A stretch of 64,000 nucleotides of DNA from Isoetes taiwanensis (lineage: Eukaryota; Streptophyta; Lycopodiopsida; Isoetales; Isoetaceae), in assembly GCA_021234155.1 (NCBI GenBank), contig JAJEKV010000092.1, positions 3,668,561 to 3,732,560 of the forward strand. The letters are read 5' to 3'. Each line of letters opens with the position of its first letter. The stretch's first letter is position 1. Positions 1 through 9,563 of this stretch are shown piece after piece. The translations under genes and the position numbers were made by a program. Below the pieces are notes generated by a model. The model searched no databases, was not told the DNA's origin, and worked only from the letters and a program-made list of their open reading frames with translations.

Positions 1-82
1 TGCAGTCTGAAAATCACAAAATCCCAGAAGACGCAGTTCAGAAGGGAATTCGAGCAACAAGAGACAGCGCCGGCAGCAAGAC

Positions 83-480
83 ATGGTGACTCCACCCAAA
101 AAGCGGGGCGCCGGATCGGACCCGGAGTCTAGCAGCCCGAAGAAGCGAAAATATGCACCTCCCGATAAGCTTTCAATTTCGAGTCACTGCATCGACCTGT
201 TTTGACGATATTTTGTCTTGCAGCATTTACAGCAGAGTCCTTCGTCATCATTGGTAGAACTCCATTCTTCGTCCTCAAAGGATTGGACACAAAGCTTCTA
301 GAATCCCTGCGGATAGCTGGTGGTATGTGGAAGTAACTGCATGTGGAAAAGGCTGGCACAAGGATAAAAGAAGTTCCGGCGACAAGTATAAGAAGGTCGG
401 TGTAGTCCTTTCTGTTGTTGATCAGTAGCATCTCACTTTGTATGTGAAGGATGTGGTAAAGGAAATTTTTTACCACATCA
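83..480 (+). pseudogene. 5' exons of an eroded multi-exon gene
   Basis: An ATG at 83 opens a short basic N-terminus (MVTPPKKRGAG...SSPKKRKYAPP) resembling a nuclear localisation segment. After an acceptor-like tcttgcag ending at 223, the reading FTAESFVIIGRTPFFVLKGL is followed by more coherent codons to about 330. Another open stretch (WYVEVTACGKGWHKDKRSS...) runs to an in-frame TAG near 427 and reads on beyond it. I recognise no domain here. The stretch lies upstream of, and co-directional with, the ParB-, methylase- and FCP1-like segments, so I infer it is the start of the same relic gene. In-frame stops and the T-tract at 541-559 argue against function. Confidence 0.4.
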
Positions 481-761
481 GGAAATTGTCAGTGGCAAAT
501 TATTCTTCTACATCAACGAGCAAGAGGCTGTCACGCTCACTTTTTTTTTTTTTTTTTTAGTGCTACGACAAGTTTTTTTATATTTCATTTAAAGAAAATA
601 CATAGTGGGATGGTACATCATGAATGGTAGTACACATCTACATAAGTCTGCCCTCATAAGAAACTTCAATTCATGGACTTTAAAAAACCACGAATCTTAG
701 TTCATGAAAATCGAGTACTTCATAAACAAATACCATAGATACCTAGTATAAAAGGCAATCT

Positions 762-1140
762 TCATTGAGCTTCGATCAGATCTTGCAGTGTCAAATCAGC
801 TATAGCTTTCCTTCCCATCATATTCAAATGAATATCCCGCTCATCAACTAGGAAGTTTGTGAAATCTAACAGGAGTAGGACAAGAGCCTCTCTCTTTTGC
901 TGCCATAAGTGAAAAAGCTTCATAAAGCATGGTTTCAAGCTATTGTATTACCATACCTCACTTCTTTTCAACAATTTCTTTAAAGCCATTGCATGAACTA
1001 TGGCCTGCTTGAGCTGGACAAATCTATCCACCAGTTTTGGATACTCACTTCTAGGGAGCTCAGGATGGAAATTTCCAAGGTAAGAGAGAAGTTGTTCAAC
1101 ACAGGGATCTTCATATTCAATATGCTTAAGAGTTTAAGGC
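762..1140 (-). pseudogene. antisense coding relic of unknown family
   Basis: On the minus strand two coherent stretches occur. About 1130-965 reads HIEYEDPCVEQLLSYLGNF then HPELPRSEYPKLVDRF and onward. About 930-762 reads EALVLLLLDFTNFLVDERDI, then HLNMMGRKAIADLTLQDLIE, and ends in TGA at 762-764. They are separated by a short frame break with a possible intron boundary. The sequence looks like a real helical protein, not a chance ORF, but I cannot assign a family. It lies inside what would be an intron of the + strand relic gene, so it may be a captured or inserted gene piece. Confidence 0.4.
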
Positions 1141-1439
1141 ACTCAACTATTACGAAAGATATTGTCCAGAAAGACAAGTGGGAAATCTCAAAGCTATGCA
1201 GAGGACTCCGAAGCAGATGACGACGAGATGGCAGACTCACAGTTCTTGGATCCAGATGAGCAAATAAAGAAGTTGGGGGGGAGGAGGGGGAGGGGGGAGG
1301 CAAAAGATGGAGTGGATGGCTCAGTTTTATCCACTGGGAATTGGCCACAAGTTGCTATTGGATATAAGACGCCTGAAGGTTTGCACTGGCGAAGCGGTCC
1401 TCTTCAATCATAGGGAATTCAATGCAGCTCACATGCTAC

Positions 1440-1735
1440 AGATAACCTCATGGTGTGTCACCCTATTGCGGATCCGATGCCGACAGACGTGATTCCATTC
1501 AGCAGAGCTATAGGTGAGTTATTCAGGTGGAGCATAAAGGAAGACCTGAAAGATAAAGATGTGAGGTTTTGGGTTGTGGATGGCCAGCATTTCGTGAGGG
1601 AAGCACAAGTATTACAAACAGAGGATCAAGGATTGGTATTCTAAATGGGAGTGCAGAGTGCTTCAGCAGTACACCAACCACCGAACTTGCCAGCATTAGC
1701 CACTATCAGAATACAATCATGGCAAGTGCCAGCTA
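1440..1735 (+). pseudogene. ParB-like domain relic
   Basis: The reading after 1450 contains a hydrophobic, charged run ending in VRFWVVDGQHFVREA. The pattern (aromatic)-(hydrophobic)2-D-G-x-H-(R/F) after an I-P/MP-x-DV-x-(F/I) segment resembles the ParB/Srx nuclease fold, where the DGxHR motif is characteristic. Right after the motif the frame slips: the next coherent residues (YYKQRIKDWYSKWECRVLQQ) are in another frame. An upstream acidic linker (EDSEADDDEMADSQFLDPDE, 1210-1265) precedes it. This is inference from motif shape, not a database match. In bacteria ParB-like domains are often fused to DNA methylases, and a methylase-like stretch follows at 2640-3660. Confidence 0.4.
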
Positions 1736-2639
1736 CATAAGGCATCTTCTTCGGCCTGTCCCAGGGCTTTCTCAACTCGTGAGTTGTGAAAGCCACCGAA
1801 AGGTGAATACAGAGGACGTGGAGGCGAGTCGAGAAAGAACCCTCATCCTCTGTATTCGCCTTTCGATGGATTTCTGGACTCGCGAGTCGAGAAGGGCCCC
1901 AAGTCTTATGTTAGTGAATCTCGTGGGTTTTTCCCCTGTAAGGACCCAGATTCCCCGTACTTGGGGACTTTCTCAACTCGTGCGCCGAGAAAGCTCCCAT
2001 GTCCCCCTGATTTGCCGAGAAAGCCCCCATGTTCCCCTGTATTTGCCTTTTGATGGATTTCCTCGACTTGCGAGTCAAGAAAGGCACCGAGTCCTCTGCC
2101 CTCAACACTGTCTGTTAGGTCTTTAAAATGAGTGTGCTAACTTAGTTCTATTTATTTATTGCAGCCTGTATCCTGATCAGATCATACATGCTAGGCAATA
2201 TGGAAGGCATTAGGTTGTCCTCAGCGCCCTAAGGAAACAAAGCTCCCTTAGGCAAGTGGAAGACCTTCGAGAAGTTATGCAAGTATGTTCTTTTGGAAGG
2301 CCACAAGGATGATGAGGCGAATGATGAGAAGAAGAAAATAACAAGATTAGGCAGGGAATCCCTATCGGACCAGTATAACCTCATTCTATGCAGTAAAGCT
2401 ATTTGGGAAAAATCGACAGAGATTTGGGGCCTCTGAACAAAAGGTAAGCTTAAAGACAGCAATGGAGAGCTGCCCACAAGACCAGACCCACAAGGATACA
2501 TGATTTAATGGACAAAGAAACGCTGGATCTATAGAGCAAAATATTGGATGGGACTATCTTACTCGAATACATTAATTGCCACCAATGTGAGCGAAACTTT
2601 CAAATAATATAAGGTGAAGGCCTCGCTTGATGCTAATGA

Positions 2640-3660
2640 CATGAAGGAATCAAATTGGCTATGCCAGCCTACATCAATGCTAAGCTGAAGCGGAACGTCA
2701 AAGCTGCTCCCTTCCCTAAACGTGTTATGACACTTCTGAAGCACAAGCTTGGATTCGGGGTGGTGCCATTTAAAATAGATGATAGCTTCTCTCCTTACTT
2801 GGTAACCTTGGATCACAAGGGATTCGAAAGTCTGGAACTAGCAGCTGGGCCTATGGCCTTATTTGCCGTGAATATGATCGAAGATCCCACCTTATTCTAT
2901 GAAAAGTTAGATCTTGAGCAGTGGTACAAGACGTGTCTGGATATGACCGACCTGGATACTTTTCGTTTTCTGATCTTCTGCATGCCGGGCAATCAGACAA
3001 CTGTGGTCTCACAGTGGGCACCAGATATTAATTTCAAGAATAACGTCTTGTATTCCATATATGAGCCGGAACATGAGTGTAGAAATGGCTTGCCAAAGAC
3101 ACCAAGTTTTGCCAACATAATTTTGGTTTTGGTTTCAAGATCAACTGCAGACTTGGACAAGTGGTGGTCAAGCAAGCATTACTATGTCGATAAGTTCATG
3201 GTCTCTCAAAAAAATATGGAAACTTGGAAGGGCGGCATGTTTATGAAGGATGTGCCTTCACTTGACAAAGTTAGCATTGATGGTGCTATAGGTCCAATAC
3301 ATAAGATTTCTATACATCCGAGAGTTATCAAGTACTTCATTACAAGCTTAATCGAGGCAAATCCAATTATGTGCGAGTGGTACATGAATGGCCTGTTCTC
3401 CCAAGGGGCTATGCTATATGGAATGAAGCCAATATTTGTGGTTGGAATTAAGGACCTGGTTGAGATCATTACGTCATACCTGGATCTGCTTCATTGCTAT
3501 TTTCAAAATAGAAAGATGGATGGAAACAATAAAGACGAAGATGATGGAGATAGAGAAGAGAGAGACAACCGAGGTAGACCCTCACATATCGGAAGCTTGG
3601 ATGAATTGACAGCAGAACAAATAATTGAGAATCTTCGGTTGAGGTCAGTAATATCTCGAG
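2640..3660 (+). pseudogene. N4/N6 DNA-methylase-like domain (degenerate)
   Basis: An open stretch of about 335 codons, the longest in the first 5 kb. Its arrangement resembles beta-class N4/N6 amino-methyltransferases. A candidate motif IV position reads LELAAGPMALFAV where DPPW/Y is expected. Next come a strand-rich segment (FRFLIFCMPGNQ) and SFANIILVLVSRS, then HPRVIKYFITSLIE (family: H-P-x-x-K-P) followed by EWYMNGLFSQGAML..GMKP, where the AdoMet motif D-P-F-x-G-x-G and lGR are expected. Both catalytic signatures are altered, so an enzyme would be inactive. The C-terminal part is acidic (DEDDGDREERD). No family could be confirmed; the call rests on motif order alone. Confidence 0.42.
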
Positions 3661-3944
3661 TTTTCGTTGTTTTTTCCTTTCGAGGGGCTTTCTCAACCAG
3701 GGGTCGAGAAAGCTCTCAAGTATGAGATTTTCGGTTTCTCAAATAAGTCCTTTCTCGACTTGCGAGTCGAGAAAGCCCCCCCTCCCCCCAGCCACCCTTC
3801 TTCGACATTGATGGCCTTTATGATTTCAGGGACATCGACCAAAATCAATCAGCATGATTGTCACAATCATAAGGATCTGAACGCGATTTTGTTGCACAAG
3901 AGGACACTGCTTCCAAAAAAGATAGTCCACAGCCAAACTCGAAC

Positions 3945-4560
3945 TGGGATCCAGATGGGCCCACAAAACTTGTATTTTTTAACGTAAATGGAGTCCTGGC
4001 TGCAATGTACAAAGATGGTCATGTCCCTGAGCTCAACACCTCACAGAGGCCGACAAAGACACAGAATGAGATCTTCTATCCTCGGCCCCAAGCAAAAGAG
4101 GTTATTGAATGGTGCTTCGACTGGGGATTCGAAGTGGGCATGTAGTCTTGTATGGCGAAGAAAAATGTTGTCAATATTCTTATTTTGAAGTTTAAGTTTG
4201 TTTGGGGCAACGAAAAGATCGAGCATGTGAAGGACCTCGATCCGGCCATCACAAAATGGAACCCTATTATTGTGAAAAGGATAGAAAGATTTCATGAAGC
4301 TTACTAGGATTTAAACAAACACAACACAATTATCATAGATGACAGCGCCTTTGCAAAAAGTTATCGACCAGAAGAGTATAAAACGGATAATTTGGTTGTC
4401 TTATAACCTCGTTCCAGTATTGGCAGAGTCCTTATTTTTCATTCTGATGGCCGATATACTAAGGAACTATCTGAAGCTCAAGGAGGTTGATGCGAAGAGC
4501 AGCATGATCATGAGGGCTATGGATGTGATATGTATAGTGATCAAGATCAGTGAATTCTGA
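3945..4560 (+). pseudogene. FCP1/HAD-phosphatase-like domain relic
   Basis: From 3960 the reading TKLVFFNVNGVLAAMYKDG matches the start of an FCP1/TIM50-type HAD phosphatase domain, but the nucleophile motif DxDG is NxNG. Further on, across in-frame stops and frame slips, come RPQAKEVIEWCFDWGFEVGM, then KWNPIIVKRIERFHEAY and HNTIIIDDSAFAKSYRPEE. The last fits the FCP1 motif with DDS near the C-terminal end of the fold. At least three in-frame stops (for example near 4145 and 4304) make it a pseudogene. It is co-linear with the upstream segments and probably belongs to the same chimeric gene or a tandem neighbour. Confidence 0.55.
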
Positions 4561-4827
4561 GTTACGATAACAAAATTCTACAAAGCTGTGAAAAAATGTG
4601 AAAAATTGTTTTATATTATATGATGAAAATACTTGTACATTGACTTCTTAGGGCTTTTCTTGACTCGTGCGTCGAGAAAGCACTATTTGTATGTGTGCGT
4701 ATGTATGTGATTAGATGCATCTAAATGGAATGAATGATCTCCAAACTATTTCAGATTCGCAACTTTTTCTTCATTACTCATGATAATGATATCGCAACTG
4801 TTAATTATGGACTCCCTCTGTTCTAGA

Positions 4828-5257
4828 TGGAAGGGGACATGGCACAGATCCCGCTCAGGCTACACTCTTACCAGGGCTTTGGGATAAGCTTGCTCGTGAT
4901 CGCAGGCACTACAGAACCTCAAGAGACGAGGAGGAGAGGAAGAAGATTTCAGAGCTCCAGGAAGCACAAAGGATCCTACAGGCATTGCATGACATCTACG
5001 TATGTTGGGGAACAAGCATATTCGACCCGACGATTGAAGAAACAACGTGAGAGGAGGGTGGGGAAATTAGTTGGACAGGCCAGCAGGTGGCTCACGAGGC
5101 ACTTCCTCATGAGGCATTCCACGTTCTTCAGGTTGCCTCCAGAGCTTATAGAAGGCAACAAGAAGCCAGACGGGTTCTTCCTCTAAGGTGGAAGACCAAC
5201 CATGATGATGTAACTATAGTGACAGCAAGACCACCATCTTCGTCCAATGTAATATAG
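4828..5257 (+). pseudogene. last exon of the relic gene
   Basis: After an acceptor-like tgttctag at 4827, the frame reads DPAQATLLPGLWDKLARDRR, then a charged helical, coiled-coil-like run (EEERKKISELQEAQRILQAL) and ends ARPPSSSNVI with TAG at 5255-5257. One in-frame TGA lies at about 5046-5048. An AATAAA at 5279-5284 could be the old polyadenylation signal. No domain recognised. It closes the + strand relic that starts near 83; the gypsy element inserted about 190 bp downstream. Confidence 0.45.
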
Positions 5258-5441
5258 ATTGTAACCATCTCATTTATGAATAAAAATTCTTTTTGGACTA
5301 TAACTTTATTTTGAATGTGTGAACAATTTTCTTCATTTGGGTTGTGTTCTTGGTGTTCTCGACTCGCGACCCGAGAAAATAGCAGGAAAGATAGAAGATG
5401 CTTGGACTGACCCTTGCACGGAAAAACTCATTGTTTCAATA

Positions 5442-5446
5442 GTTCT
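5442..5446. other. target-site duplication, left copy (GTTCT)
   Basis: GTTCT immediately precedes the 5' LTR, and the same five bases follow the 3' LTR at 29683-29687. A 5-bp duplication is usual for Ty3/gypsy integration. It shows that the two LTRs belong to a single insertion. Confidence 0.9.
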
Positions 5447-7079
5447 TGTGACGGTCCAGGGGAATATACGCCATAAATACGTATATTCCTGGATCCGTCA
5501 CCATACAAGTCTATCTTCATAGCCTTGTATACCATAGATTGTGGCACTAGGGGGCATGGCTAAGTTATTCTCATAACTTAGCCAACCATAGGTTAAGCCA
5601 TTATCCACGTGGCCTTAACCTATTGGGGCACCGCCACACAGGACTCTCCCGATTAGTGCCACGTGGCATCCTAGGTGGACCTAACTTATATAGGCTTAAA
5701 CCCTAACCCTAGACCTCTTTCCAGCCCTAGCACCCGAGAGACTCACCTACTGCGTTGAAACCCCCGTTTGAACATCGCTTCTTGTGGCATAGACTGGGTG
5801 CAGCCCGGCCAGGTAGGACTCGTTCTTGGAGTAGGAGCGGCATCTCGTGAGTCGGAGACCATGGAGGCACACGGATGACGGAGGGAGAGCTTCAGAGCAG
5901 GTATGTAGGATAGTGGTTGTGATAGCTCATCTGGAAATTAGCATTCCGGATATGCTAGTATTTTGTATCTAGAGTAGAGCCATCCTAGAACCCATATTCA
6001 ACATCTTGAACCCTAATCAAGGAACCCTAACTATTAGTTAGATTTGCATGATTAGGTTAAGATGTTCTTCTTATGATTATTCTCATGATGTGATGAGTAT
6101 GGATGTTGGTTGATCTTGTTTGCTCCTCTTGTATTGGGAAGGGGGTAGAGACCTAGAGCCATATGTAGTATGCTCCTAGAGTAGATCCCTTAGTTCCTAT
6201 TAGTTGCGGCTTTGTGCATAGGAGCCCACCAGGCTATTGAGGCTATGATATGACTCCGCACCATATAGGGGCTAGAGGGAAAGTGGAGGGAGGATCCCTG
6301 CCCGGTGGGGGCCCCGGGGGATCCCATAGTGGGCTAGGCTTATGGTCGGTCGCCGTGTGGGGGGCGGAGCATGGGTCCCACACCTCTGGGGCAATGGTGT
6401 TGCCACGCCTCGAGAGCTGCAAGTGTTGGCTTGGCTCTCGTTTTGGGGGTTGGTCGGGTGCGAATCGTGTGTCGCCACGATTCTCTAGCGCCCACGGCAC
6501 CTCTAGATCCGGGAAGGGAGATGCAACCCTTCCTCATCGGACGAGGGAGATGCAACTCGGAGTAGTCCAGATGGGTGATGCCATGGGATTGCGTGTCCAG
6601 GAAGGCTAGAGTCTGTCGAGCCTGATCTAGCCCATTTGCAAAGTATGCACGGGGAGGGGCGGATGGAGTGGTCAACCCTAGCCATTGTTCTATGCCAGCC
6701 CTCGCCATTGCCATGACTCGGTGATGCGCTCTATCTTGAGGCCCTAGCGGTCGGCCATCCTCCCACACAGTCCGAGCGGGGTAGGAGCTCTCATGTTTTA
6801 TGGTTCGTGATTATCATCTTTGCCTTGGTTTATGAGTGATGCACTACCCTTCGAGGTAGTATTTGTATATGTTGATGCTAGTTACGACGTGTTATCGCCT
6901 CGCCGTTATAGGAGCCCATAGGGGAAGGCGCGCCAAGACACCTTCAGTGTTCCCTTCCCACACTAAGAGTCACCTCGTGAGTGCGGGGTAGGCGAAGGGC
7001 CCATGCGGTTCTTGAGCCGGATGGGGATTTCTGCCGAGTGTCTGGGCGGGCCAAATCACGTTTAGCAGGGAGCGTCACA
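5447..7079 (+). repeat. 5' LTR of the outer gypsy element
   Basis: 1633 bp, TGTGACGG...GTCACA, repeated at 28036-29682. The first ~55 bp form an inverted repeat (GAATATACG/CGTATATTC with outer CGGTCCAGG/CCTGGATCCG arms). The AT-rich first 270 bp differ from the 3' LTR by essentially one G. From about 5720 on, differences cluster in GC/CpG-rich patches. Confidence 0.93.
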
Positions 7080-7080
7080 A

Positions 7081-7092
7081 TGGTATCAGAGC
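7081..7092 (+). other. primer-binding site (initiator Met tRNA type)
   Basis: TGGTATCAGAGC starts two bases after the 5' LTR. This is the common plant gypsy/copia PBS, complementary to the 3' end of initiator methionine tRNA. Confidence 0.9.
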
Positions 7093-7652
7093 GATGTTCT
7101 TGGTTGACCAAGAACTAGCACTGACCATAACCATGAAGTAGTCTAACAGGCCTATAGGGGTGTGAAATAAACATTTCCACCATCGAACCGCGAAAATGGG
7201 GGAAAATTTTTTCTCCTAGGCAGTGGGTCAGGACTTAGGTTAAGTGTTAGACGAAAGTTGAGTGAGTCAAATTCATCTTCTAGTAAATTTGGAGTGAAAA
7301 TTATGCATCTGCATCAAATTTCACCTGAAATGGGTCGAAGAATCATGCCAATCGGAGACCCAGGTGAAAAATGGCGCAAATTCATAGGTTGCACTTCGAA
7401 CCATTAGAAAAATTCGAAAATCTAAGTATAATATCAATTAATATAGATTTAACATATACATTAATAGTTAAATAATTACTAAATATGGTGTAATTAATAA
7501 GGGGGGCTAATAAATAGGGGTAATTATGGTAGGAGAATATTCCCAGGGACCCTCCTTTTTAAATATCTGACACCTCATTCTCTCTCTCCAACCCTTCACC
7601 TTCACCTCTCTCTTGCTCAGCCTTACGTCACCCATTTCCTGAACCACAAGAT

Positions 7653-8762
7653 ATGGCACGCACCAAACAAACCTACAGGAAGCCTGGACCAAGACCTACC
7701 CTCTCCATGGCGCAGTGTGAGGCGACATGTGAAGAAGATCCCGGAGCACCTCCGACCCAAGAAAGGGGAAGAGGAGCTTCCCCCCAGCAGCAGCAGCGGC
7801 GGCGATACGTATCATGATGCCGAGGAGAGCCCCAGCAGCAGCTCGTCATCGGGAGGCACACAGAGAACAGATGAGTCTCGCCACTTCGGGCCCTCGGACA
7901 CCGAGGTGGAGGAACAGGTTGAAGAACAGGTGGAAGAGCAGCACCACCACCAGACCGACGAAGCGGGCCCTTCAGCGCCCAAAAAGAAGGGGAAGGAAAA
8001 AGTCGCGGAGTGGCCAGAGGAGAGGGCCGCCAGGAAGAAGCGGGAGCGGGAGAGGGAGCTGAGGGAGCAGGAGAGGCGGACCAAGAGGAGGAACGACGGC
8101 CCTCGCCGGACCGTCGTTATAGAAGAGGCCCGGCCGGAGGAGGAGCACCAACAGGAGGGCGACGGAGACGAGGAGGAAGAAGAGCAGGAGGGGGACCCCG
8201 ACGCTAGGCCACCCTACCCTAAGTGGCCGGAACCACCTAAGGTGGTGAAGAAGCAAAAGGTAGGGGAGCGGGCATTCAAGGGCCCAACAGACCATGAAGT
8301 TTAAGCGGAAGATGGTGGCATACATAAGGAGTACCTTCGCCGTTGGACGCAGGTACAATGAGTGGTATTGCCGCCCGGGGAGGTGCAGTAGCTGTCGTGG
8401 AGGGCGGCAGTCAAGAAGAACCAGCCCCAAGCCACCCCCACCGAGGCGGGAAAAACCCAAGAGGGTTCACCACCGGGCGAATAGCACATACAGGGTGTTT
8501 AGGGAGATTCGGCACTTCCGGATGTGCACCATCTCCTGATAAGGAAGGCGCCTTCAGCCGCCTCCTTAGAGAGATTTTGCAGCAGTTCCGGACCGATTAT
8601 AGGGTTACCCCTCTAATGACCCGGGCTCTGCAAGAGGCTTCCGAAGCAGAGCTGGTCCAGCTCTTCGAGGAAGGGAACCTCTGCGCTATCCATGCTAAGA
8701 GAGTTACCCTTATGCCCAAGGATATTCACTTAGCACGAAGGATTCGCAGAGAGAGGCCTTAG
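7653..8762 (+). CDS. histone H3-like leader ORF of the retrotransposon (frameshifted)
   Basis: The ATG at 7653 begins [12 protein letters not shown], identical to the histone H3 N-terminus through residue 9 except A7 to Y, so K4 and K9 are kept. A long insertion follows (about 7700-8450): Ser-rich, then [15 protein letters not shown], then strongly basic and acidic runs. The H3 fold resumes with KPKRVHH and REIRHFRM (alpha-N), [51 protein letters not shown] and ARRIRRERP, ending TAG at 8760-8762. By hand, residues 60-135 of H3 match at about 54 of 76 positions. Loop 1 has canonical H3 length, not the longer CENH3 loop. Four net single-base frame shifts (near 7700, 8300, 8531 and 8552) split the ORF. 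It sits between PBS and gag, so it would be expressed from the LTR. Family identity is firm; function is unknown. Confidence 0.85.
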
Positions 8763-9563
8763 GCCTCAAATTTTGTAAATTTTGTAGGAAAGCTAAATTT
8801 TCATGTAACTATGTTTCTTATTAATATAAAAGTTATTTTCCCTCTATAATTAGAAAAATGTTGTATGCTTGAAATATAGGAAATAGAACCCAATTGTGGT
8901 AGAATTCTTCATAGCATGTCTAGAAACACCCTAGAAATCATGACTACAACAAAATTTTGGCAAAAAATCATCTAAAATCTTGAAAATCAGACCAAGCCCG
9001 GGTGAGACCAAGGCCTAGGCCCTCTGCGTTCGACGCCAGCGGCGTTCCATGCGGATTCACGACCGGGCCCAAAATCAAGCTTCTAGATGTCGGTTTTTGC
9101 TCAAAATAAGTTGCTAGTTAGGTTAGAATTGGCCCAATTAGCCATATTAACATCTTCAAATTCCCTAAATTGACCAAAAATTGGCCCAAAACAGGCCAAC
9201 CGGGTGAGACAGCAAAGCAGCGTTTTCGTCCCATGACGGAGGCCATCATCAGCGGATTCACGAGGTCAGGCCATCTTTGAGCCAAATTAGCCAAATTTGA
9301 TCCAACCAACTGCCATGTAGTGTTTCTTGCCTTGTTTTGCTTAAGTTTACACTTCATGGTAGTTCATTTGGACACCCAGAGCCATAGAACCAAGGTCGTC
9401 TTAGGTAGGTACCTTTTTGCACGAACCCCGAGGTCACCCATAGTCTATAAAAATAGGCCCCATTTGCCATTTTTCTTCCTACAGAACTGCTCCCAGCCCC
9501 TTAGGCAATTTTCTGATCCTCCACTGATCTCTGCAAGCCATTTTCTACACCCTTTCCTGCGCA
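8763..9563 (+). other. leader spacer, non-coding
   Basis: No ORF I can support. It holds two diverged copies of a GC-rich segment containing GCGGATTCACGA (about 9050 and 9243) in a background of A/T-rich sequence. It is probably untranslated leader of the outer gypsy element between its two leader ORFs. Confidence 0.5.

Larger units (their letters stand above)
1764..5378. repeat. dispersed ~30-bp palindrome family (about 9 copies)
   Basis: A near-perfect palindrome whose left arm is GGGCTTTCTCGACTCG, followed by its reverse complement, recurs at about 1764-1793, 1872-1897, 1963-1995, 2058-2084, 3684-3713, 3748-3778, 4651-4683 and 5354-5378, with half-sites at 1821-1840 and 2009-2026. Copies differ by a few bases and mostly sit in non-coding gaps between relic exons. 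I did not see the motif elsewhere in the window. Adjacent copies share little flanking sequence, so the palindrome itself seems to be the repeated unit. Confidence 0.85.

Noticed and set aside
5698-5712. telomere-like AAACCCTAACCCTAG
   Set aside because: Only two units, present in both LTRs as part of U3/R; not a telomeric tract.
6250-6768. ORFs of 119-142 codons in the 5' LTR
   Set aside because: They are inside the LTR, differ between the two LTRs, and have no coherent protein composition.
7972-8460. 162-codon minus-strand ORF
   Set aside because: Leu/Pro/Arg-rich complement of the charged insertion in the H3-like ORF.
8343-8762. CENH3 (centromeric H3) as the identity of the H3-like fold
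   Set aside because: Loop 1 has canonical H3 length and the C-terminus ends in the full RIRxER form; CENH3 usually has a longer loop and a shorter C-terminus.
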